From Mycobacterium florentinum (lineage in GTDB: Bacteria > Actinomycetota > Actinomycetes > Mycobacteriales > Mycobacteriaceae), in assembly GCF_010730355.1 (NCBI RefSeq), contig NZ_AP022576.1, positions 4,526,001-4,590,000 on the forward strand: 64,000 nucleotides of DNA. The letters are read 5' to 3'. A model generated the notes under the pieces. That model was not told the DNA's origin and made no database searches. It saw nothing but the letters and a program-made list of their open reading frames with translations. Shown here piece by piece: positions 42,388 through 50,381 of the stretch. How positions within the stretch are numbered: the stretch's first letter is position 1; every line of letters begins with the position of its first letter. Made by a program: the position numbers and the translations under genes.

Positions 42388-43187
42388 GAGAGGTAATCGA
42401 TCTTCGACATCTTGAGCTGACCGCCGTCGCGGTGCAGCGTGACGCTCAGCCGAAACAACGCCGGTGGCGGTTTCTCGTTATCCGGCCCAATGGCATCGGT
42501 TTTCGCCGCCACCAGCACGACTCCCGAATTGTCGCTCAACGACTCGACGGCAACGGCTTCCACATTGACCTTGCTGCCGATCTTCGAGTCCTGGGCCTTC
42601 TTGACCATGAGGACTGAAATCGCTGCCAGCTGGCCGTTGAGGTCGCCCGTCGTGGCATCGATCATGCGCTGGACGTCCTCCTTGGCATGATTGGGATCGA
42701 TCGACATCAGCTTCGTAATCCCTTGCCGGGCGGCCTCTTTGAACTCCACGGAGAGCTGGCGATTGTGCACGGTCGTGCGGTGCTGCCACAGCATGTAACC
42801 GCTCGCGCCGAGAGAAGCAGAGGCGAGCACGATGCCGACGCCAACAGCTATTGCTTTGCGCGTCGGGCGGCGCCGCCACCACGGACGCCCGGACCGTTTC
42901 CGGGTGGGCTTCGCCGGGCGCTGCTGGGCATCTCGGGACGCGGCGTCGTCCGCGTCCCCGGTTTCTGCCGCCTCACGTAGCCGCGCGAGGCGTGCTCGAG
43001 CCGCCTCAGCTCGCGCTTCAGCCTCAACGAGTTCGTCGTCTGTGCCGGTTTCCGACGCGGGCGCTACGGCACCTGAGTCGACCCCTGAGCGCGACTGTGG
43101 TTCGCCGGGATTGGTGGCGTCCGTTGAATCACCACAATCGTCGGCGTCGAGCCCGTCCGGATGGTGCACGGAGAGGCAGCTTATCAC
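42384..43187 (-). CDS. Mce-associated membrane protein, larger (second pair)
   Basis: About 267 residues from GTG at 43185-43187; the exact start is uncertain. An acidic and Ala/Arg coiled-coil region (VEAEARAEAARARLARLREA) precedes a basic cluster (RKRSGRPWWRRRPTRK), a transmembrane helix near residues 110-132, and a periplasmic domain ending QLKMSKIDYLS. Domain order matches 25519-26448 but without the DSDATPED repeats. The two Mce-associated pairs flank the mce operon on both sides and probably serve the same or related transporters. Confidence 0.8.
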   Translation of the reverse strand: MISCLSVHHPDGLDADDCGDSTDATNPGEPQSRSGVDSGAVAPASETGTDDELVEAEARAEAARARLARLREAAETGDADDAASRDAQQRPAKPTRKRSGRPWWRRRPTRKAIAVGVGIVLASASLGASGYMLWQHRTTVHNRQLSVEFKEAARQGITKLMSIDPNHAKEDVQRMIDATTGDLNGQLAAISVLMVKKAQDSKIGSKVNVEAVAVESLSDNSGVVLVAAKTDAIGPDNEKPPPALFRLSVTLHRDGGQLKMSKIDYLS

Positions 43188-43353
43188 TTGGGCCTGAGCT
43201 CAAACCTTTCATCGGGCAGCTGCCTTCATAGCTCTTACATGCGGAAATACTCACTCGTCGGGAAACGGGACGTTGTAGCTTTCGGGGCGGTCCGGCGCGG
43301 ACAGCCGTTGTTGCTCAGGCGATCTTCTCCAACCAGGAGAATTTTCTTTTCGG

Positions 43354-43773
43354 GTGTGGCAAAGTAATCGGGTGCGATTAATCGTGGCCCTATTTGCCGC
43401 GTTGCTCGGCGCCGGTGTCCTGGCGGCGCCGCCGTCGTCGGCCGGCCCCACCGTCTGCGACTATCCCGACTGCACGCCCGGCATCATGGGGCATCAGGTC
43501 CTCGGAGCGCCGTGTGACAACACCACCTATTACGCCTTCGGTGTCACGGATGGTTATGTCTCCTTCGGCTCGCAGCCGGGACGGCTGATGTTCTGCGGTT
43601 CGCCGAGGAGATATCAGCCGCGATGGTTCCGATCACCGCCAATGGCGGGAGTCAAGGACGAAGGCGCCAACTGCCAGAATTACCAGAACTACGTTGCGCA
43701 GTCGCCCGATGGCCTTTTCCTGATCTGTTTTGCCCATGACGGCATTTTGAGCTGGATCCGCGGCGACACGTAA
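43354..43773 (+). CDS. Small secreted hypothetical protein
   Basis: 139 residues from GTG at 43354 (GTG at 43372 is an alternative). Signal peptide to about residue 30 (VRLIVALFAALLGAGVLAAP). The mature chain has six cysteines (VCDYPDCTPG, APCDN, MFCG, NCQNY, ICFAHDG), probably disulfide-bonded. AGGAGA at 43335-43340 serves as ribosome site for 43354 with long spacing. It is convergent with the TetR gene at 43777. I do not recognise a family. Confidence 0.75.
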   Translation: MWQSNRVRLIVALFAALLGAGVLAAPPSSAGPTVCDYPDCTPGIMGHQVLGAPCDNTTYYAFGVTDGYVSFGSQPGRLMFCGSPRRYQPRWFRSPPMAGVKDEGANCQNYQNYVAQSPDGLFLICFAHDGILSWIRGDT

Positions 43774-43776
43774 GCG

Positions 43777-44379
43777 TCAGCCGGCGGATTCTCGACGCAG
43801 ACCGAGCAGGCGCCGGATCATGTCGGTGAGCCGCTCCAGCAATGTGTCGTCGTCGATGTCGGCAACCAGTGGGTGCATGACGGCGGTGCTGATCGCTCCC
43901 GAGAACATGGCCGCCTCGATCCGCCCGTCCAGGCCGGCATCGCTCAGCAGCACTTCATACAGCCGGTCCATAAAGCGTTGAAACGGCTTGTGTTCGGCCA
44001 GTAAACGGACCACAACGGGGTCGAACTGCAGGGTGCGCACCAGCCGGCGGTCGCGGACAGCCATTTCGACGACGCTCTCGAGCAGCGCATCCCGGGCCTG
44101 CGGTCCGTTGCCGTGTGCCTCGGCTGCCTCCAGGGACGGAATCAGCCGCCCCAGCTCACGCTCGGTCACCGCGATCACGATCTGGTCTTTTGTCCGGAAT
44201 TGGTGGTACACAGCGGCTTTCGTGATACCGACGCTGTCGGCGATCATCTGTAGCGACGTACCGCTGACGCCGTGCTGTGCGAACAGATCGAGCGCGGCAT
44301 CGAGTACCCGTGTTCGGGCAGGGCTGTAGTGAACAACTCTCAGCTCTTCGTCGCTGACCGGCTGCTCCGCTGTTCCCAC
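43777..44379 (-). CDS. TetR-family transcriptional regulator (controls membrane oxidase-subunit cluster)
   Basis: 200 residues. The helix-turn-helix is GVSGTSLQMIADSVGITKAAVYHQFRTKDQIV at about residues 38-69. The C-terminal part has VVRLLAEHKPFQRFMDRLYEVLL and resembles TetR regulators of fatty-acid genes. It is divergent from the membrane-protein operon starting at 44485. A 28-base near-perfect palindrome between them (44409-44436) is the evident operator, so it most likely represses both itself and that operon. Confidence 0.9.
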   Translation of the reverse strand: MGTAEQPVSDEELRVVHYSPARTRVLDAALDLFAQHGVSGTSLQMIADSVGITKAAVYHQFRTKDQIVIAVTERELGRLIPSLEAAEAHGNGPQARDALLESVVEMAVRDRRLVRTLQFDPVVVRLLAEHKPFQRFMDRLYEVLLSDAGLDGRIEAAMFSGAISTAVMHPLVADIDDDTLLERLTDMIRRLLGLRRESAG

Positions 44380-44408
44380 GCACTGAGCCTAGACGAACGG
44401 CTATTGAC

Positions 44409-44436
44409 CCGAGGCTAGCCGACCGGCTAGCTTCGG
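44409..44436. promoter_or_regulatory. TetR operator, GCTAGCCG-AC-CGGCTAGC palindrome
   Basis: The inner 18 bases (44414-44431) are a perfect dyad around a two-base centre. The flanks CCGAG and TTCGG extend it to 28 bases with one mismatch. It lies in the 105-base divergent gap, 30 bases from the regulator start and 49 from the membrane operon. Confidence 0.7.
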
Positions 44437-44484
44437 TGTCGAGCCGAATGTAGCCATGTGATTTCGTGTTGAAGGGAGTCACCG

Positions 44485-45270
44485 ATGTCCGACATCGGCG
44501 GGGGCGATGCAACGGGTCAGGGATCCGCGCGAGCCGCGCTGCGGCGTATCGACGGCGAGGTCATTCTGTTGTGGACGCTGCCCGTGGCGGTGATTCTCTG
44601 GATCGCCGGCTTCTTCCTGTTTCCGGGCTTCAATCCGCCGATGTCACCGACGATGCCGGCGGATCAGGTGGCCGCGTTCTATCGCGATCCGGCCCACATC
44701 CCACAGATCCGGTACAGCATGATCGTGTTCAACTGGTTCGGCGTGTGCCTGGTCCCGATCCTGACCCTGATCGTGCTGCAGATCCGCAGAATGGCACACC
44801 GGACGCCGATCTTCTCCTACGCGATGCTGGGCTGTCTGGCCGGCGGTCCGACGTTGTTTCTCGTCGCCAACGTCTGCTGGCTGCTGGCCGCCTTCCGCCC
44901 CGAGCGCAGTCCAGAGCTGACTCAGCTGCTCAATGACTTCGCCTGGATGACCTTCACCATCCTGGTGCCATTCCTGATCGGACAAAGCGTAATCCTCGCT
45001 CTGGCAATATATTTCGATGACCAGCCACGCCCCGTGTTCCCCCGCTGGGTCGCGCACTTCAACCTTCTCGTTGCCGTCGCGTTGGTGCCCGCGGCCTTTG
45101 TCGGAGTGTCATTGACCGGCCCATTCGCGTGGGACGGCTTCCTGTCCTTCTGGGTGAAAAACGTTGCGATCGCCGTCTGGATCGTCGTGATGGGCGTGGT
45201 CTTGGGGCAGGCCGTATATCGCGAGCGCGCCGAGAACCGCGGGCGCCCAGATGAACTGGTCAACGCATGA
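44485..45270 (+). CDS. Multi-pass integral membrane protein (paralogue of next gene)
   Basis: 261 residues with about six hydrophobic segments (for example ILLWTLPVAVILWIAGFFLF, MIVFNWFGVCLVPILTLIVL, VALVPAAFVGVSL). A short hydrophilic N-terminus precedes the first helix. It has the same helix spacing and the same central acidic/aromatic loop (ERSPELTQLLNDFAWMTF) as its downstream neighbour (ERNPEAIGWLYDFAFLSF). No catalytic or heme-ligand His pattern is evident. It overlaps the next gene by 4 bases. Probably part of a membrane complex with the oxidase-type subunits that follow. Confidence 0.85.
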   Translation: MSDIGGGDATGQGSARAALRRIDGEVILLWTLPVAVILWIAGFFLFPGFNPPMSPTMPADQVAAFYRDPAHIPQIRYSMIVFNWFGVCLVPILTLIVLQIRRMAHRTPIFSYAMLGCLAGGPTLFLVANVCWLLAAFRPERSPELTQLLNDFAWMTFTILVPFLIGQSVILALAIYFDDQPRPVFPRWVAHFNLLVAVALVPAAFVGVSLTGPFAWDGFLSFWVKNVAIAVWIVVMGVVLGQAVYRERAENRGRPDELVNA

Positions 45271-46082
45271 GCGCGGTGATCACACCACCGACCACTGGGG
45301 CCACGCCCCCCTCCGGCCCGCTGCCGCAGCGGATCGCCTGGCACCTGCTGCGCGGTCCCAAGCGCGAGTTGTGGCTGGCGTGGGGGATACTCATCGTCTT
45401 CTACAACGTCTTCTTCCCGGTGTTCTTCATCGTCGCCCAAGTCCAGCCCCCGCCGGAGCCCACCTGGGATCTCGCGACTCAGGTCCACTGGTTCTCCGAA
45501 CGCCACCTCGGCATCCCGTTGGGCTTCGGCGTCATTTTCGCCATCAGCGGCATGATCGCCGTGAACAATGCCCTGATCGCCTATTCGATGCGACGCATGT
45601 CGGTAAGCCCCGCATTCGGTTACTCGTACCTGATCATCTACTCGCTCAGTGCGGTTCCCGGCATGATCCTGCTCAATATCGCGTTGATCGTCGGGACGCT
45701 GCGACCGGAGCGCAACCCCGAAGCGATCGGCTGGCTCTACGACTTCGCCTTCCTGTCTTTCGACGGAACCATGGGAGTCTTCTTGATCGGCTCGCTGATC
45801 TGGATGGTCGCGATTCTGCTCGACAAGAATCGGGTGTTTCCCAAGTGGTTCGGCTATCTGAACCTCTGCAACGCGCTGACCGAGGTCGTCGTGGCGCCCT
45901 GCTGGATCTTCCGGCGTGGTGTGTTGGCATGGGACGGCGAGATCGCCTGGTGGCTGGACATGGTCGTGTTCGGCATCTACCAAGTCACCTTCATCGTGAT
46001 GCTGTTCCAGATGATCCGGCGCGAAGACTTCGGTACCGGACCGCTGCCGCAAGTCGCGCGGAAAAAGGCTGCCGCGCTGTGA
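45267..46082 (+). CDS. Multi-pass integral membrane protein (paralogue of previous gene)
   Basis: 271 residues, about six transmembrane helices. It shares helix order and the RPERNPE...FDGTMGVF region with the 44485 protein, so the two are tandem duplicates that may act as a heterodimer. The aromatic-rich first loop (VQPPPEPTWDLATQVHWF) may contact substrate or quinone. It overlaps the next gene (cytochrome c oxidase subunit III-like) by 4 bases. The function is unknown. Confidence 0.85.
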   Translation: MSAVITPPTTGATPPSGPLPQRIAWHLLRGPKRELWLAWGILIVFYNVFFPVFFIVAQVQPPPEPTWDLATQVHWFSERHLGIPLGFGVIFAISGMIAVNNALIAYSMRRMSVSPAFGYSYLIIYSLSAVPGMILLNIALIVGTLRPERNPEAIGWLYDFAFLSFDGTMGVFLIGSLIWMVAILLDKNRVFPKWFGYLNLCNALTEVVVAPCWIFRRGVLAWDGEIAWWLDMVVFGIYQVTFIVMLFQMIRREDFGTGPLPQVARKKAAAL

Positions 46083-46678
46083 CCGACCTCAAGACCGAAC
46101 TCCCCGACAAAGACAAACGCACCAGGTTCGTGCCGGGCCAGCCGGACATGTGGGCCTTCGTATTGTTCGAAACCCTGGTCTTCACCGCATATTTCGGCTT
46201 CTACCTGTTCTCCCGCGCTCGCAACGCCGAGCTTTTCCTGCACTCCCAGGCGCACCTTGACCTGCGGATCGGAGTGTTCAACACCCTCGTCTTGCTGCTG
46301 AGCTCATGGTCGGTGGCGCGGTGTGTTCAGTCGTCGCGCGCCGGTGAGTACCGGGCGGCGCTGCGAGACGTGTTCATCACGGCCGCGTTCGCCGCGGTGT
46401 TCCTCTTCTTCAAGGTGTTCGAGTGGGCCCGGCTGGTCGGCGCCGGAAATGGGTTGGACAGCAACGACTTCTTTACCTATTACTTCTTTCTGACCGGAAT
46501 TCACTTCGTTCATCTGGTGATCGGCTTCGTCGCCCTCGGCGTCATCGTTTACCAACTCCGAAGTGCGCCAGCAAGATCACGGGAATCCCAGGTAATCGTC
46601 GAAACGTGCGCCACCTACTGGCACACCGTGGACTTCCTGTGGGTGCTCATCTTCGCGCTGTTGTACGTGGTGAGGTGA
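46079..46678 (+). CDS. Cytochrome c oxidase subunit III-family protein (NorE-like)
   Basis: 199 residues from GTG at 46079 (VTDLKTELPDKDKRTRF). About five transmembrane helices, the short form of heme-copper oxidase subunit III as in NorE of nitric oxide reductase clusters. PDMWAFVLFETLVFTAYF holds the conserved helix with Glu, and YYFFLTGIHFVHLVIGFVAL and CATYWHTVDFLWVLIFALLY are the C-terminal signatures. No subunit I or II gene is nearby, so it either assists an oxidase encoded elsewhere or has been recruited to the membrane cluster. It is 3 bases from the next gene. Confidence 0.88.
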   Translation: MTDLKTELPDKDKRTRFVPGQPDMWAFVLFETLVFTAYFGFYLFSRARNAELFLHSQAHLDLRIGVFNTLVLLLSSWSVARCVQSSRAGEYRAALRDVFITAAFAAVFLFFKVFEWARLVGAGNGLDSNDFFTYYFFLTGIHFVHLVIGFVALGVIVYQLRSAPARSRESQVIVETCATYWHTVDFLWVLIFALLYVVR

Positions 46679-46681
46679 GGC

Positions 46682-46963
46682 GTGAAATTCAACAAACGGC
46701 TGCTGGTGGTGTGGGTGATCCTGGCGTTGCTCACGCTCGGTTACCTGTGGCTGGACCACTCGGTCGACGGGTCGCTGAAATCCAGTGCGGTGGTGACGTC
46801 GAGCGTCATCGTCATCGCACTCATCAAGGTGCGCATCATCTTTCGCGAGTTCATGGAGGTGCGAAACGCACCCGTGCTGCTCTGCCGACTGACCGACGCC
46901 TGGGTGGTGGTGATGGCCGTCGCGATGCTCAGCTGCTACTTCGTCGGGATGCAGCTCGGGTAG
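46682..46963 (+). CDS. Cytochrome c oxidase subunit IV-type small membrane protein (NorF-like)
   Basis: 93 residues from GTG at 46682. Three transmembrane helices (LLVVWVILALLTLGYLWL, VTSSVIVIALIKVRIIF, WVVVMAVAMLSCYFVGM). The segment KVRIIFREFMEVRNAP is typical of the prokaryotic subunit IV family (NorF/CyoD-like). Forms the conventional NorE-NorF pair with the preceding gene. Last gene of the 44485-46963 operon, and convergent with the P450 gene at 46982. Confidence 0.85.
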   Translation: MKFNKRLLVVWVILALLTLGYLWLDHSVDGSLKSSAVVTSSVIVIALIKVRIIFREFMEVRNAPVLLCRLTDAWVVVMAVAMLSCYFVGMQLG

Positions 46964-46981
46964 TGCGCACGAAGCGGTGGT

Positions 46982-48277
46982 TCAGCCCACCGGCGCGACA
47001 GCATCCGCCGTCGTGAACGACAGGTGCAGTTCGCTCAAGCCGCGCAAGATATAGGTCGGCTCGTAGGTGTAGCGACGGTCGGCGGCCGGCCCGTGATGGG
47101 CTTCGTTGATCTCGATGTGCGGCATCCGGTCCAGGATGCGTTCGATCGAGACCCGTCCCTCCACCCGCGCGAGCGGTCCGCCCGGGCACGAGTGCACACC
47201 GCGGGCGAACGCCATGTGCTCGCGAACGTTCTTGCGGTGCAAGTCGAACTCGTGCGGGTTGTCGAATCGGCGGGGGTCTCGATTGGCCGCACCCGGGAGC
47301 ACCATCACCACGGTGCCCGCGGGTATGTCGACGCCACCGATGTTGGTGTCCCGGACGGCCAGTCGGGAGTCGCTCTTGACCGGGCTGTCCATGCGCAGCG
47401 ATTCCTCGATGAAGCCGGGAATCAGGCTGCGGTCGTCACGAAGTGCCTGCTGGATATCGGGCCGGTCGCCGAGCACCTGCAGCGCAGCGCTGAGCAGCTT
47501 GGCCGTGGTCTCCTGGCCTGCGGCGAAAAGGAAGGTGGCCGAGCGGGAGATTTCGATGACCTCGGGTGTGGATCCGTCGGGGTATTTCGCCGTCGCCAGC
47601 GATGTCAGCACATCCTCGCCGGGATTGCCGCGGCGCTCCTCGATGTAGGAACAGAATTTGTCGTCGAGCCACTCCAGCGGATTGATGCCGACCGACTCGT
47701 GATCAAGTGCCCCCACTCGGGCGCCGGGGCGGTCGGCACCCAAAACGGTGCGGAACTCCTTGTGATCCTCCTCGGGAACGCCGAGCAGGTCGGCGATGAC
47801 CAGCGTGGCAAACGGCTTGGAATATTCGGCGATGAACTCGCACTCACCGGTGGCGAGGAACTCGTCGAGTTGGCGGTCGGCCAACCGCCACATGAATTCC
47901 TCGTTGTGCTTCAGCCGGCTGGGGGTCAGCAGCTTGCTCAGCACCGAGCGGGCCTTGGTGTGGTCCGGCGGGTCCATCGTGACCATGTGCTCGTTCATCG
48001 GGAAGTAGCTGCGGTGCTCGTCGATCAGGGCGCGAATGTCACTGCCCTCGGGCGTGAACGGCAGCGGCGGGAACGGTCCGCCCAGCGCGACGATGTTGGA
48101 GAAGGTTTCCGGGTCCTTGTAGATCTCGGTGGCCTCCGCGTAGCCGGTGATTGCGATGACCCCGTAGTGCGGCAGGCGCAGCACCGGGTTCTGGCTGCGC
48201 AGGTAGTCGAAGTACGGGTGCGGATCGGGGACCAGAGACTGGTCGGTGAAGAAGTCGATCGACTCGTAGTCGGTCAT
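46982..48277 (-). CDS. Cytochrome P450
   Basis: 431 residues. The heme loop is AFARGVHSCPGGPLAR (Cys364), the ExxR is in ESLRMD, and the I-helix is FAAGQETTAK, which keeps the E/T-T proton-relay pattern with Gln before Glu. The RGVHSCPGG loop with Ala-Arg replaces the usual FG-x-G, seen in a subset of mycobacterial CYPs. No ferredoxin is adjacent, so it relies on one elsewhere. Transcribed divergently from the TetR-type gene at 48466; a dyad (48356-48373) lies between them. Confidence 0.93.
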   Translation of the reverse strand: MTDYESIDFFTDQSLVPDPHPYFDYLRSQNPVLRLPHYGVIAITGYAEATEIYKDPETFSNIVALGGPFPPLPFTPEGSDIRALIDEHRSYFPMNEHMVTMDPPDHTKARSVLSKLLTPSRLKHNEEFMWRLADRQLDEFLATGECEFIAEYSKPFATLVIADLLGVPEEDHKEFRTVLGADRPGARVGALDHESVGINPLEWLDDKFCSYIEERRGNPGEDVLTSLATAKYPDGSTPEVIEISRSATFLFAAGQETTAKLLSAALQVLGDRPDIQQALRDDRSLIPGFIEESLRMDSPVKSDSRLAVRDTNIGGVDIPAGTVVMVLPGAANRDPRRFDNPHEFDLHRKNVREHMAFARGVHSCPGGPLARVEGRVSIERILDRMPHIEINEAHHGPAADRRYTYEPTYILRGLSELHLSFTTADAVAPVG

Positions 48278-48355
48278 CGGATTGCGTCTCCCTGGGCTGA
48301 CTTAAACGATGGGCTTCGGCGGCATGCGGTACCGGCCCCCCGATTTCGGAAATCT

Positions 48356-48373
48356 GCTGAGCACCTGCTTAGC
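48356..48373. promoter_or_regulatory. Putative TetR operator (GCTGAGCA-CC-TGCTTAGC)
   Basis: An 18-base dyad with one mismatched pair in the 188-base gap between the P450 and TetR genes. It is the only clear inverted repeat there and is well placed to control the P450 gene, whose start is 79 bases away. Confidence 0.45.
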
Positions 48374-48465
48374 ACGGCGGTAATGTCGTGGTCAAGGTCA
48401 CAACGCCGTGCCACGCTACGATTCCCGTGGTCGGCAGGTGAGCGCGGAAAGGACGGAGCAGCGGC

Positions 48466-49167
48466 ATGACATCGGCCCGCAGGATCGGGGCGCCGGACGC
48501 CAAGAACCGCGGCCTGCTGCTCGATGCGGCCGAACAGTTGATGATCGAGGAGGGCTACGCCGCCGTCACGTCGCGCCGTCTGGCGAACAAGGCGGGGCTG
48601 AAGCCTCAGCTGGTGCACTACTACTTCCGCACCATGGAGGAGTTGTTCCTCGAGGTCTTCCGTCGCCGCGGCGAAGAAGCGCTCGAGGTGCACGCTCAGT
48701 TGATGCAGTCGCCGCAGCCGCTATGGGCGGTATGGAGGTTCGGCACCGACCCCGCATTCACCCGGATTTCCATGGAATTCATGGCGCTGGCCAATCACCG
48801 CAAAGACATGCGAGCCGAAATCGCTTATTACGCGGAACGTTTCCGCGAAGAACAACGCCAAGCGGTGACGGCTGCGCTGGAGCGCTACGGCGTGGCACGC
48901 GAAGAGATGCCGCCGGTGGTGGTTGCCGTTCTCATGTCCAGCCTGTCGCGATTTCTCGTGCTCGAGCAGGCGGTCGGTATTTCGGCCGGTCATGCCGAAA
49001 CCGTGGCATTAGTCGAGAGTCACCTGCGTCGCCTGGAAGGCGAGCCACAGCCCTTTGCGGGGGTGCCGGAGACCTGGGTGGTTCACCAGTTGCGCAGCGA
49101 GCAAAGCACGCCCTTGGGGCCATCCTTGGACACGACGACGGCTCCGTCCACCGCCAGATCGCAGTGA
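48466..49167 (+). CDS. TetR-family transcriptional regulator
   Basis: 233 residues. The helix-turn-helix is EEGYAAVTSRRLANKAGLKPQLVHYYFRTMEELF, about residues 27-60, with the aromatic-rich recognition helix LVHYYF. The ligand-binding half has MEFMALANHRKDMRAEIAYYAERF. The last about 28 residues overlap the convergent secreted-protein gene (49083-49167) and are low-complexity Ser/Thr, so the end may be a recent read-through extension. It probably regulates the adjacent P450; co-regulation of the downstream minus-strand genes is possible. Confidence 0.88.
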   Translation: MTSARRIGAPDAKNRGLLLDAAEQLMIEEGYAAVTSRRLANKAGLKPQLVHYYFRTMEELFLEVFRRRGEEALEVHAQLMQSPQPLWAVWRFGTDPAFTRISMEFMALANHRKDMRAEIAYYAERFREEQRQAVTAALERYGVAREEMPPVVVAVLMSSLSRFLVLEQAVGISAGHAETVALVESHLRRLEGEPQPFAGVPETWVVHQLRSEQSTPLGPSLDTTTAPSTARSQ

Positions 49168-49529
49168 AGCCCCGGTGTGCCGGGCTCCGTGCCCGTGCTC
49201 GCCACCACCATCGCGTAAGCGTCGGGGTTCGACATGTCCAGATCGAAGCTCCACGGCTTGCCCGGGCCGAGATCGACGTCGACGTGCGGTGTGAACGCGT
49301 ACGGGTTGTGGCTGTAATCGGAGAATCTTGCCGGCTGCTGGTCCAGGTAATAGATGTCGGTGTAGATCGGATGCTGTGCGGTGACGGTGTACTTGACGTG
49401 ATGCATGACCACCGGGTCGGGGTCGGCATGGGCCAGCGGAGTGCTCACGACTAAACCGACGCCCACCAACAGCTCTGCCACGGTCAGCGCGGATCCGATG
49501 CCCATTAGTCTCTTTACGCTGGTACTCAT
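49083..49529 (-). CDS. Secreted/membrane-anchored MmpS-like hypothetical protein
   Basis: 148 residues from ATG at 49527-49529 (MSTSVKRLMGIGSALTVAEL). A hydrophobic segment to residue 34 ending AHA may be a signal peptide or anchor. The mature part (VVMHHVKYTVTAQHPIYTDIYYLDQQPA, then GKPWSFDLDMSNPDAYAMVVAS and DLAVDGAVVVSKDG...VLCSL) resembles the beta-sandwich of MmpS-type accessory proteins of lipid exporters, with two cysteines. No MmpL partner is in the window. It overlaps the enoyl-CoA hydratase gene by 4 bases and the convergent TetR gene by 85 bases. Confidence 0.65.
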   Translation of the reverse strand: MSTSVKRLMGIGSALTVAELLVGVGLVVSTPLAHADPDPVVMHHVKYTVTAQHPIYTDIYYLDQQPARFSDYSHNPYAFTPHVDVDLGPGKPWSFDLDMSNPDAYAMVVASTGTEPGTPGLHCDLAVDGAVVVSKDGPKGVLCSLRNW

Positions 49530-50272
49530 GTCCCTCCTCCGGCGGCCTTGCGCGGCTTGGTGTTTCGGTTCATTACCCGCTCTGCGGCCTGCCAGTGCGC
49601 GTCGGCAACCCACAGTCGTGCAAAGGATGCTATCGCCTCCTCAGCCGAAACACCGCTGATTACGCGTTTTATCTCGGCGGCCGGCTGGTGGGCGAGCGAG
49701 GTGGCAATCGAACGCCAGCCCTCTTCGAACGAGGCGCGCGGTAACACCACGTCCACCAACCCCATCCGCTCGGCCTCGGCGGCGTCGACGGCTTTTCCGC
49801 TGCCCGCCAGTAGAAGTGCTCTGCCCTTTCCGACCAGCGCGGCCAGTCTCTCCGCGCCGCCCCAGGCCGGCATGATCTCCAGCGTCGCCTGATTGAACGC
49901 AATCTTGATGTCGCTTGCCGCAACCCGGATGTCGGCGGCAACGGCCACTTCGGCGCCACCGCCGAAGGCGTGGCCGTTGAGTGCGGCGATCACCGGTGCG
50001 GGAAAGTTCGCCAGCTGGTCGCAGATGGCCCGCATCCGCCTTGCCATCGCGGTTGCTTCCTCCAGGGTCCGCAGCGCACTGAGCTCCTTGAGGTCACCGC
50101 CGGACACGAAAGCCTTGTCGCCGGCGCCCCTGATCACCAGGGCCTGGGCGCCCGCTGCCGCATCGAGCGCCTTCTCCAACTGGTCCATGGTGTCGAGCGC
50201 GATCGCGTTGCGCGCGTGGGGGCGGTCGATGGTGAGTACCGCCAACCCGTTGTCGAGCTCCAAATCCAGCAT
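49526..50272 (-). CDS. Enoyl-CoA hydratase/isomerase family protein
   Basis: 248 residues from ATG at 50270-50272, with GAGGAGCAAAG just upstream; the longer frame is unsupported. Crotonase fold: IDRPHARNAIALDTM near the N-terminus, AFVSGGDLKELS is the first oxyanion loop, and LNGHAFGGGAEVAVAADIRVA the second. MPAWGGAERLAALVG holds the helix that normally carries catalytic Glu; here Ala/Trp-Gly-Gly occupies it, so the acid/base may be Asp or Glu elsewhere, or the enzyme may be an isomerase. Two operator-like sites (50299-50335) lie upstream. Translationally coupled to the MmpS-like gene. Confidence 0.88.
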   Translation of the reverse strand: MLDLELDNGLAVLTIDRPHARNAIALDTMDQLEKALDAAAGAQALVIRGAGDKAFVSGGDLKELSALRTLEEATAMARRMRAICDQLANFPAPVIAALNGHAFGGGAEVAVAADIRVAASDIKIAFNQATLEIMPAWGGAERLAALVGKGRALLLAGSGKAVDAAEAERMGLVDVVLPRASFEEGWRSIATSLAHQPAAEIKRVISGVSAEEAIASFARLWVADAHWQAAERVMNRNTKPRKAAGGGT

Positions 50273-50298
50273 CCGTCTTTGCTCCTCGAAGAGCCGTC

Positions 50299-50335
50299 GA
50301 TATTGGCATTCTCGTGCGGCGAGAATAGCATCATC
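50299..50335. promoter_or_regulatory. Two GAGAATRNYATTCTC-type operators between hydratase and lipoprotein genes
   Basis: Site 1 (50299-50313, minus-strand reading) and site 2 (50321-50335, plus-strand reading) each match the consensus at about 13 of 15 positions. Their inner halves form a perfect 7-base inverted repeat (50308-50326). They sit in a divergent region and could control both the minus-strand hydratase and the plus-strand lipoprotein. Confidence 0.5.
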
Positions 50336-50381
50336 GCTGCAGGCTGAATGGGTTTGTTCATCAACGATATGAGGTGGCCCA

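Noticed and set aside
46079..46963. A complete cytochrome oxidase or nitric oxide reductase
   Set aside because: Only subunit III- and IV-like proteins are present; no heme-copper subunit I with its His ligands was found in the window.
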